Part shown: piece by piece, positions 41,501-48,504 of the stretch
Numbering within the stretch: position 1 is the stretch's first letter
How the letters are laid out: each line of letters starts with the position of its first letter
Origin: Halioglobus sp.
GTDB taxonomy: Bacteria; Pseudomonadota; Gammaproteobacteria; Pseudomonadales; Halieaceae
Length of the DNA: 64,000 nucleotides
Reading direction: 5' to 3'
Assembly: GCA_002699145.1 (NCBI GenBank)
Contig: PABK01000058.1
Coordinates: forward strand, 52,203-116,202
Program-made: the position numbers and the translations under genes
Notes under the pieces: model-generated
Told to the model about the DNA's origin: nothing
Seen by the model: only the letters and a program-made list of their open reading frames with translations
Database searches by the model: none

Positions 41501-41828
41501 CTGCACATTCCCGAGCGATCGCCTTTTGGGTCAGCTTATTGCGTAGTTGAATTTCGAACTCTGATCCGTACAGGCTTCTTTCACGCTGAGTTTTTGGAAT
41601 GAAGAACTCGCGGCGTTCTTTCTTGAAGCGATCGGTTGCGCCTTCGGGAACAAATGTGGGAGCGGTAAAAATGAATTGAATGCTGTCGATGTTCTCCAGT
41701 TCTTTTTTCAGTGATTCAAATGCATAGATAGAAAAGCAGGACGCGGCGATCTTCAATTTCGTTTGCGGTCGGATAGACGCTTTAAGATCGTCACCGAGCA
41801 AATAATTAATATTGTCGATTACTTGCAT
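38553..41828 (-). CDS. SNF2-family helicase with N-terminal PLD-like (degenerate) region
   Basis: 1091 aa; ILADSVGLGKTFTALAVIKYYE, VVIDESHNFRN, MLSATPVNNRFNDLRNQ, LIFTAFADTANYL, IGTDCISEGQNLQDCDYLVNYDIHWNPVRIIQRFGRIDRIGS. Confidence 0.9.
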   Translation of the reverse strand: MQVIDNINYLLGDDLKASIRPQTKLKIAASCFSIYAFESLKKELENIDSIQFIFTAPTFVPEGATDRFKKERREFFIPKTQRERSLYGSEFEIQLRNKLTQKAIARECAAWIRKKATFHSNKTKAPMQQFICMENGSEQIAYMPVNGFTAVDLGLQKGDAVSNIVNRFDGAPYTNTYLDLFNQIWADPDKLEDVTEAICSHIESVYQENSPEKIYFLILYNIFSEFLEEVDEDVLPNDRTGYLESEVWKKLFNFQRDAATGIINKLETYNGCILADSVGLGKTFTALAVIKYYELRNRAVLVLCPKKLADNWLNYNTNLKTNLFAKDRFNYDVLCHTDLSRTSGDSFGIPLNRVNWGNYDLVVIDESHNFRNNDIYKDKETRYQKLMNQVIREGVKTKVLMLSATPVNNRFNDLRNQLALAYEGESEALSEKLKIASSVEEIFRRAQTAFNTWSKLPPEERTASSILKMLDFDFFELLDSVTIARSRKHIETFYDTADIGKFPERRKPLSFHCPLTTRTDVMDLNEIVGQLSLLKLAVYAPLSYILPSRVAKYESLYDTEVGGGRGRLKQVDRERSLQALMTTNLLKRLESSVEAFRLTLGSLKQNLTGTLDAIADFERSGGTLQVSDYTANASAFDPDDDDLAGLGEFTVGKKVQISLADMDVQSWQHELKGDLAIIDALLASMDMIRPDDDAKLQHLKEHISGKVANPINSGNRKVLIFTAFADTANYLYANLANENLKTKGLHCAKVTGSDAPKTTLKKTYDFQSILTLFSPRSKEKHLILPNEDNEIDILIGTDCISEGQNLQDCDYLVNYDIHWNPVRIIQRFGRIDRIGSPNAQIQLVNYWPDISLDEYINLKERVENRMMIADVTATGDDNVLTAKSSEIAYRKEQLKRLQEEVIELEDVKTGVSITDLGLNDFRMDLLNYVKENGDLERVPNGLHAVVPADPDKGLPPGIIFALKNIHDSVNVNQQNRLHPYYLVYISADGEIIADHTEVKRLLDLVRTSCKGQSEPIQAVCRLFNERTEDGRKMNRQSELLSSAIRSMIDVKEEKDLDSLFSGGRTTALVNTIVGLDDFELVAFLVIEEAGS

Positions 41829-41887
41829 ATATTCGCCGTTATCATTTACCGAAAGTCCCTAAACTCGCTTCGCGAGTGGTGGTCTTG

Positions 41888-42082
41888 CTAACTACCGCGA
41901 TCCTGCTTTCTCAGTTTTTTCTGGTTTTCTATCCAGACGGCTACGTCTTCTTTTTTAAATCGCCAACTGCCTCCAACCTTAAAACCAGGCAATTTTCCCT
42001 CAGCCGCTAGCCTGTAAGCCGTTTTTTCAGCCAATTTCAGGTACTCGGCAACTTCTTTTAAGGTCATGATCTCGTCGTTCAT
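41888..42082 (-). CDS. Excisionase/MerR-type helix-turn-helix DNA-binding protein
   Basis: 64 aa from MNDEIMTLKEVAEYLKLAEKTAYRLAAEGKLPGFKVGGSWRFKKEDVAVWIENQKK. Confidence 0.88.
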   Translation of the reverse strand: MNDEIMTLKEVAEYLKLAEKTAYRLAAEGKLPGFKVGGSWRFKKEDVAVWIENQKKLRKQDRGS

Positions 42083-42109
42083 GTGCCTACCCACCCAGAC
42101 GAAGATGAG

Positions 42110-42138
42110 AGAATAAGGGAATATTAAGGAATCGACAA
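42110..42138 (-). promoter_or_regulatory. Candidate sigma70 promoter for the defence operon
   Basis: On the minus strand TTGTCG-N17-TATTCT about 28 nt upstream of the HTH gene start. Confidence 0.4.
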
Positions 42139-42480
42139 CAATAAAGCATCGTTGCCTCGATAGCGTCATAGAAAGCCACAATATTGATCGTTTATTAGGC
42201 AGGCCGATGCAACTGCCTGGGCATCCTGCATTCGGTGGGCTTATCTGGATCACCGGCACGACAGAGCCCCTGAAACGCCGCTGGTGTAATTCAAGCGACT
42301 GGTAATGGATTTCACCAGGCTAGAATTCTGAGCAAGTCACGGAGCGAAAAGGATGTAAGGGTTGCCCGATCAGCAAGCCATACTGCTGGGTTGATGACCG
42401 CAAGGACGGAGGGGATATACCACTTGAATTTGCTATACCCTTTTACTGTTGGCTACAGACACACAATACGATATGGTTAA

Positions 42481-42711
42481 TTGGCTATGGTCAGAAAAAA
42501 CTTCATCAAGAGTTCTTGGAACTTTCTCACAATTGTGGCTACTACGCTGTGGGCGCTATTTGTAGAAATGATCTCTCTTCTTGGTAAAGGCGTTGAAACT
42601 TCCAATCACGAAAAGTCCTTGAGCAATTCCGATCGGACGGGAGCTTTGAACTACAGAACTGGCCAACTTGACGACGGTACCGACCCATATGGCTGGTATG
42701 ACAACGATTGA
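42481..42711 (+). CDS. Small hypothetical protein
   Basis: 76 aa; N-terminal hydrophobic segment WNFLTIVATTLWALFVEMISLL and polar C-terminus RTGQLDDGTDPYGWYDND. Confidence 0.5.
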   Translation: MAMVRKNFIKSSWNFLTIVATTLWALFVEMISLLGKGVETSNHEKSLSNSDRTGALNYRTGQLDDGTDPYGWYDND

Positions 42712-42722
42712 AGCCTTGGGAT

Positions 42723-44291
42723 TTATTTATTCTTGATTCCCTTGCTTATCGCGGCACTTCCTAAAGCCCCGCCTTTCTGACCCGCATCGTTCGCTGGTCT
42801 AATTAATGGATTGGAAGAATGATCAAGCGAACGTCCAACCTTCACCCCCGCCCACGCCATCATCCCGCTCCAGAGTAGCGGCAATCCCAGATAGAGACTG
42901 GTGGTGATCATGTTCAGCAGCATGCGCTTGGCATCGTGTTCGCCTGGGTTGGCGAAGAGCTGAAGGAAGACATTAACGTCGGGATACATGGACAGAATCA
43001 GGTTCTGATCCACCCACATGGCCAGGTACCAGAGTACCGTCCAGAATTTGATGGTGAAGATCGCCATGCCGGCTACCACCATCATGGCGATGGAGTAGCG
43101 GGATAGCACGACCACCAGCGGCAGCAGTGCATAGATACCCAGCAGCATAATGGCCTGAACCATGGGCAGTGACTGCAGTACGGCGGTCATGGTGACGGAA
43201 AACAAGGCTGATGCCGTAATCACGCCACCGGCGGCGAGTCCCCCTTTGACGATATTCCCTGCGGTATTGAACAAGCCCGAACCGGAGGCGTTGTTGGCGA
43301 TCAGTTCATTGCTCGACCAGGAAGGCGGGGCGTTGGTAAGCACGGTTTTGGCGACGGCATCGTTTTGCTGCTCACCGGCCAGCGCCGGAGCGATGGCGAC
43401 CACCAGACCGGAGAAACCTGCGGATGTCGCATCGGCTTCAGTGATCAGCTTCTCTCGTAGGCCGATCGCGGCATCTTCCCACCACTGTTTGCAGTAGGGT
43501 TTACCCCAGGCCGGCGGCGCTGTCGGATCGTATTCCGTATCCCTGGCCGCGTTATAGGCCCAGCCGGTAATTTGGTTGGCCGGGCGCAAGGCATCGTAGA
43601 AGCCTGCGGTATCCCGGTAGACGTGCGAGCCCATCCAGTCCGGGTCATCGGCGCCATAGGTAGCAAGAATACCGCTGATCGCCGCGGTATCCGGTCGCTC
43701 TGCCTGATACTTGGAGCGGGCCGGAATATAACACTGGCTGAAGAAATCGCTGACCTCCTGCCGAAGGCGAGGATCCGCAATGGTGGCCAGATGAGCCTGC
43801 TGCTCGAAGGTACGCATATCCGCGACCGTCGGCAGGCCTTCAACGATGGCATGATTCAAGCCCGAACTCAGCGCGATGACACCGTACCACCACACCGGTA
43901 CGTTGACGGTCGCGGCGGAGCCCGTAAAACCGGTGGTGCCGTAGGAACTCTGTGGCGCAGCCACGGTTGCGGCAGCCGGGGCTGGATCTACCAAAGTCGG
44001 CGGTGGCGAATACGACAGGGTTGCGGCGCTGAGGGGAGTGAGCGCAGCGGGTTGCCCTGCGAGCACGACCACCAACAGTGCGATGAACAGTTCGATCTCC
44101 ATACGCCGCAGTGACAGGCCGCTGGCATGGCCCACTTCCCCGCCCTGGGCGGGTTCGCGCCAGTTATCGATCAGGATGCCCAGAAACGGGAGATAGACGA
44201 TCCCGGTACTGACCAGCACATCCCACAGAATGCCGTAGAAGGCCCAGCCGAACAGGGAGGTAAAGAGCTCCAGGTAACTGTCGACACTCAT
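42723..44291 (-). CDS. Conjugal transfer protein with TraG N-terminal-like domain (ICE class)
   Basis: 522 aa; YLELFTSLFGWAFYGILWDVLVSTGIVYLPFLGILIDNWREP and multiple TM segments. Confidence 0.88.
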   Translation of the reverse strand: MSVDSYLELFTSLFGWAFYGILWDVLVSTGIVYLPFLGILIDNWREPAQGGEVGHASGLSLRRMEIELFIALLVVVLAGQPAALTPLSAATLSYSPPPTLVDPAPAAATVAAPQSSYGTTGFTGSAATVNVPVWWYGVIALSSGLNHAIVEGLPTVADMRTFEQQAHLATIADPRLRQEVSDFFSQCYIPARSKYQAERPDTAAISGILATYGADDPDWMGSHVYRDTAGFYDALRPANQITGWAYNAARDTEYDPTAPPAWGKPYCKQWWEDAAIGLREKLITEADATSAGFSGLVVAIAPALAGEQQNDAVAKTVLTNAPPSWSSNELIANNASGSGLFNTAGNIVKGGLAAGGVITASALFSVTMTAVLQSLPMVQAIMLLGIYALLPLVVVLSRYSIAMMVVAGMAIFTIKFWTVLWYLAMWVDQNLILSMYPDVNVFLQLFANPGEHDAKRMLLNMITTSLYLGLPLLWSGMMAWAGVKVGRSLDHSSNPLIRPANDAGQKGGALGSAAISKGIKNK

Positions 44292-44671
44292 CAGACGATC
44301 TGTCCTGCGGTGATGCCGAGAAACTTCACGACCAGCCCCTGACCCAGCACCCCTTCGAGGATGACCAGCCAGGTGACGGCGCGCCAGCGATACCGGTGAA
44401 GCTGATCTGCCAGTGCGGAATGGATTTTTCCGGTTTTGGCGAGGTGTTCAATGCCGACATTCCAACCGAACGCCACCACCGCGATCACTGTCCACCGGCA
44501 TAGCATGAGTGTTTGACGCCAGGAGTCGATACCCTGCTGGATGGACTGCACAGAGTCGGTCTGTAATCGATGCATCAGCCAATAGCGCACCAGTGCCGTC
44601 AGCAGCGCGGCAAGCAATGTAGCGATCAAGAAGCCCTTGCGTGTTGCCCCACGGTTATTGAACACGACCAC
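44291..44671 (-). CDS. ICE-associated hypothetical membrane protein
   Basis: In-frame from a GTG near 44665-44671; FNNRGATRKGFLIATLLAALLTALVRYWL; overlaps the upstream gene's 3' end. Confidence 0.65.
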   Translation of the reverse strand: MVVFNNRGATRKGFLIATLLAALLTALVRYWLMHRLQTDSVQSIQQGIDSWRQTLMLCRWTVIAVVAFGWNVGIEHLAKTGKIHSALADQLHRYRWRAVTWLVILEGVLGQGLVVKFLGITAGQIV

Positions 44672-45995
44672 CTCGCAACGGGTTCGGATCGAGGGTCGGC
44701 ACTTCGGGTACGGTGAGCGAGCTTTGCCTTCTGGCTGCTGCGCGTTCGAGTAAGGTGGCAACGGTGTCGGAGACCACTTCTTTGCGCACACGGGTTTCAA
44801 ACAGCAGGTTTTCGATCTCTTTGTCGAGCTCGGCAATAGAAGTGTCTGCATGCTCGCGTGCGACTTCTGTGGCGTAGACCTCGGGAACCTGTCGGCCCGA
44901 CAATAACAGTCGCCGTGCGAACAATGCTTTCTCGACCGTGCGCGCGGTGCTGATTTCAGAGACCAGGCGACCCATGATCAGACTCTGCTCCGAGGGCGGC
45001 ATCTCACGGATCGCTTCGATCACCTGGCGGGTGATGGCCACGCCAGGCGCGGTGATCTGGTCGAGATTGGCCAAGGTAGGCGGTGTCGCACCACTGACCA
45101 GGTTCTGAATCTCGGTGGTGACGGTGGCGGATTCCTGGTACAGCTTGGGTAACAGCCCAGTGCCGGGAATACTGTCCTTGCGGCAGGTGTCGCAGGTGGT
45201 GACGATATTCTCGCCCACTACATCGACGGTCCAGTCGCGGGCCTCCGCCGGTGAAGACCAGATTTCAGACAGGCGCGTGGCCGATGCGGCCGGCACCGGC
45301 GTGGTATCCGTGACGGCCCGATTCATATTGATGTTGTAACCGGCCTCGACGATGTCGCCGGTGAACTCCAGCACCGGCTGCCCACTGCCCCCGGCCTGTC
45401 CACCGATCCAGGGCACACCGTTATCGCCATTGGAGGTTTCCACCGTGTCTTTGGCAGTGACGGCATCGTTGCCGCCAATTCCCATCTGTACCTTCCAGTC
45501 GTTGCCTTTGGATAAGGTGATCAGATCAGCATAGGGGTTCTTGCCCTGGGCAATCTCGGCCTCCATCTGCTCGCAGGATTTGGTGGCCAGCTGCATGGTT
45601 TCTTCGGCCTTGATCAGGGCATTCTGAAACAGATCGTACAAGCCGGGGTTGGCGCGCTGCAGGATCAATGCCGGCAACGCCGCAATGGCACTGGTAGCCG
45701 CTGCGGTCATCGCGTTCATCATGTTATCGACGCCGGAGCCGATGTCATTCAGGGTATTGGTCACCGCTGCCACCGGGTCAAACTTGCCGCAGCTGTAGCC
45801 GAGCCCCAATTGAGCGGATCCGCCCAGGGTGACGGAGACTACTGCGGGGTTGGCAGGTACAGAGACCGGTTCTGCTCCGCCGATTTCGTAGTACCACAAA
45901 CTGTCCTCGGTGGGACCCTGAGCCGCGTGAACGACGTGACTCACACTCAGGGCGCCAATCAACAACACGGTGCGAACAGACACTTTCATGCTCAT
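44655..45995 (-). CDS. Integrating conjugative element protein, PFL_4711 family (TIGR03755-like)
   Basis: MSMKVSVRTVLLIGALSVSHVVHAAQGPTEDSLWYYEIGGAEPVSVPANP; signal peptide and family-typical N-terminus. Confidence 0.88.
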   Translation of the reverse strand: MSMKVSVRTVLLIGALSVSHVVHAAQGPTEDSLWYYEIGGAEPVSVPANPAVVSVTLGGSAQLGLGYSCGKFDPVAAVTNTLNDIGSGVDNMMNAMTAAATSAIAALPALILQRANPGLYDLFQNALIKAEETMQLATKSCEQMEAEIAQGKNPYADLITLSKGNDWKVQMGIGGNDAVTAKDTVETSNGDNGVPWIGGQAGGSGQPVLEFTGDIVEAGYNINMNRAVTDTTPVPAASATRLSEIWSSPAEARDWTVDVVGENIVTTCDTCRKDSIPGTGLLPKLYQESATVTTEIQNLVSGATPPTLANLDQITAPGVAITRQVIEAIREMPPSEQSLIMGRLVSEISTARTVEKALFARRLLLSGRQVPEVYATEVAREHADTSIAELDKEIENLLFETRVRKEVVSDTVATLLERAAARRQSSLTVPEVPTLDPNPLRGGRVQ

Positions 45996-47014
45996 GGTGG
46001 GTAATTGATCCAGTCGACGTTGAACAGGAAGATGCCGCGATCGCGGCAACAGCTGTAGGGGCGCCACAGATTCCAGGCATAGTCGCCCTGGGCATCGACT
46101 CGACCACCGCCCCAGCCGGTGAAACTGGCCAGGTCATTGGTGCCAAATACCTTGCAGGTCGACTCCGCTCTGGGCAGCAGCATCTGCCACACACCGGTGG
46201 CGGGGTTATCTTCAACCAGAGGCCCTGGGGGCCAGACGCGTTGCCGCGAACTCGAACCGCCGGTGATGGGCACGTAGATATGGGGTTGCCCCCAACGGGT
46301 CACGATGTCGCCAGCGCGCTGGGCATTGATGGCGGCCGCCTTGGGTTCCTCCGCCTGGGTCGTCCAGCCAGTGCGAGGGTAAACGCCGCCCCAGGTCTGC
46401 AGTGGCCAGGTGCCGATCTCCCGCAAACCGGGTATCAGGCTTGCCGGGTAGAACATCTCCGGTATTTCCATCCGCCAGGAGAGTGCGTCCAGTCCCGACT
46501 GGAAATACGGAAAGAAGGAAGTCGTTTGTGAATTACAGAGGTAGCCGGTGCTGGCGACGATGCTTGACAGGGAGCTAACCGGATGGCCGATGACATCCGT
46601 TTCCCGGAACACCAGGTTGCGATGATCCTTGTTGCCCTGCCCGCCTTCGGTTCTATTCCCGGCACTGTCAATCGGCACTGCCAGCAAGCTGCCGAGTAGC
46701 CCATTGGCGGCGGTTCGTTGTGCCACACCCAGCGTGCTGCGAATCTCGACCCAGGGATTGCCACCGAGTTCGTTGTAGGCACTCACCACCGCATCGGGTT
46801 GGTAATGCCCTACTTTGATCGAGGTGCGCACGCTGCACCCGGACAGGGAGCAACGCAACCAAAAGCACATCCCCACCGGCATCCAACGCATACAGCTGAG
46901 CGCTGCACGGGTGGTCTGAGCAACAATTTCCGGTGTGGTAATGGTGCCGGTGTGGCCGCCCAACGGCGTTAACAGCAACAAAATCAGCCAACCGCGATAC
47001 AGGTTGGCTTTCAT
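45992..47014 (-). CDS. Integrating conjugative element protein (TIGR03756-like)
   Basis: MKANLYRGWLILLLLTPLGGHTGTITTPEIVAQTTRAALSCMRWMPVGMCFWLRCSLSGCSV; conserved ICE gene order. Confidence 0.88.
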   Translation of the reverse strand: MKANLYRGWLILLLLTPLGGHTGTITTPEIVAQTTRAALSCMRWMPVGMCFWLRCSLSGCSVRTSIKVGHYQPDAVVSAYNELGGNPWVEIRSTLGVAQRTAANGLLGSLLAVPIDSAGNRTEGGQGNKDHRNLVFRETDVIGHPVSSLSSIVASTGYLCNSQTTSFFPYFQSGLDALSWRMEIPEMFYPASLIPGLREIGTWPLQTWGGVYPRTGWTTQAEEPKAAAINAQRAGDIVTRWGQPHIYVPITGGSSSRQRVWPPGPLVEDNPATGVWQMLLPRAESTCKVFGTNDLASFTGWGGGRVDAQGDYAWNLWRPYSCCRDRGIFLFNVDWINYPP

Positions 47015-47523
47015 TGTTCTGCGCTCTCTGCTTGCCACCGCTGATGAAGCTGGGTGGCAGCGCGGATGTCAGTAAGGCCATACACCACGGCCTGGCCATC
47101 AAAGACAATGGCCGGGTACCGATCGATACCGTACTGCGTTGCCTGCACCAGGCCTTTGGCGGCATTTTCCAGTTCGCTGCTGAGTTGAGTGTTCTCTTGC
47201 TGCTGACGCTGGAATCGTTGCAACGTCAGTGTTCTGGCGGACTCTGGATCCGCTGGTAACTCGTTGGAGAGCGCTTGCTGCAGCCTGTTGATCCGATCGA
47301 TTACATAAACGGTCGTATGGTCATTTGCAGACACAATCTGAAGGCTCGAATCGATGAACACCTCGATCGTCGGGTCCTGCCCAATGGCCTGCTCGATTGC
47401 AATCTCGCTGGCTTGCACAGACGCACAGAGGGTTCCTGTTAGGAGCAACGAGATAATGAATTGAGCGTTTGGGACATTCACCGACGATCGTCCAACCCGG
47501 GATGGTTTTGAGGAAGTCACCAT
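47011..47523 (-). CDS. Integrating conjugative element protein (TIGR03757-like)
   Basis: EVFIDSSLQIVSANDHTTVYVIDRINRLQQALSNELPADPESA...YGIDRYPAIVFDGQAVVYGLTDI. Confidence 0.87.
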   Translation of the reverse strand: MVTSSKPSRVGRSSVNVPNAQFIISLLLTGTLCASVQASEIAIEQAIGQDPTIEVFIDSSLQIVSANDHTTVYVIDRINRLQQALSNELPADPESARTLTLQRFQRQQQENTQLSSELENAAKGLVQATQYGIDRYPAIVFDGQAVVYGLTDIRAATQLHQRWQAESAEQ

Positions 47524-47645
47524 CCTGAGTGATTACGGATTTGGGAAACACGGTTTATTCAGACAAAAGCGGTCGAAGTTTCTGGAACAGAAACAGCACG
47601 GTTTTTATAATCAAGGGAAATCGACTTCGGAAACAAAATACGGAA

Positions 47646-48485
47646 ATGGACTTCAGCCCCATCATCCAGCAAGTCTACGGCGCACTGTGGTATCTCATTC
47701 CACTTGCCATGCTGGCTGGCATTCTCAAGTCGCCCTGGTTCAAAGGGATTACTGGAGAGTTCTTGGTGAACACAGCCGCTCGGCTATTTCTCCCCAATGC
47801 CGAGTACCACCTGATCAAGGATGTGACATTACCGACCGAGGATGGCACCACACAGGTCGACCATATCATCGTGTCGCGCTATGGCGTGTTCGTAATTGAA
47901 ACCAAGAACATGAGGGGATGGATATTCGGCTCGGCCAACCAGAAGACCTGGACGCAGAAGATCTATAAACACACCAACAAGTTTCAAAACCCGCTGCATC
48001 AGAACTACAAACACGTCAAAACGCTTGAAGCCCAATTGGATATTCCGTCTTCCGCCATTCACTCGCTGGTGGTGTTTGTCGGTGACTCCACGTTCAAGAC
48101 AGAGATGCCCGATAACGTGACCTATGCCGGTGGCTATATTCGCCACATTAAAGCAAAGCGCGAGGTGGTACTCAGTCAGGCCGACATCGATGCCGTGATC
48201 AGACAGATCGAGCAGCTGCGATTGCAGCGCGGGCTGACCACCAACCGCCAACACATCCGCCATCTGCGTCAGAAGCAGACTGTCGCATCTCCAGTCACGC
48301 CCTCCACCACGCCACTCACCACGCCATCAGCCACTCCCTCGGCTAATCCTAAAAGTCCAAAACAGTGCCCGAAGTGCGGCAGCGAGATGGTGCTTCGTAC
48401 CACCAAGAATGGAAAAAATGCGGGCAATCAGTTTTGGGGATGTGCGACGTTTCCGGTCTGCCGTGGCGTGGTACAGCTGCGCTGA
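47646..48485 (+). CDS. NERD domain protein with C-terminal topoisomerase-type zinc ribbon
   Basis: KGITGEFLVNTAARLFLPNAEYHLIKDVTLPTEDGTTQVDHIIVSRYGVFVIETKNMRGWIFGS; CPKCGSEMVLRTTKNGKNAGNQFWGCATFPVCRG. Confidence 0.9.
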   Translation: MDFSPIIQQVYGALWYLIPLAMLAGILKSPWFKGITGEFLVNTAARLFLPNAEYHLIKDVTLPTEDGTTQVDHIIVSRYGVFVIETKNMRGWIFGSANQKTWTQKIYKHTNKFQNPLHQNYKHVKTLEAQLDIPSSAIHSLVVFVGDSTFKTEMPDNVTYAGGYIRHIKAKREVVLSQADIDAVIRQIEQLRLQRGLTTNRQHIRHLRQKQTVASPVTPSTTPLTTPSATPSANPKSPKQCPKCGSEMVLRTTKNGKNAGNQFWGCATFPVCRGVVQLR

Positions 48486-48504
48486 ACCGCCAGCCTGAAT
48501 GAGA

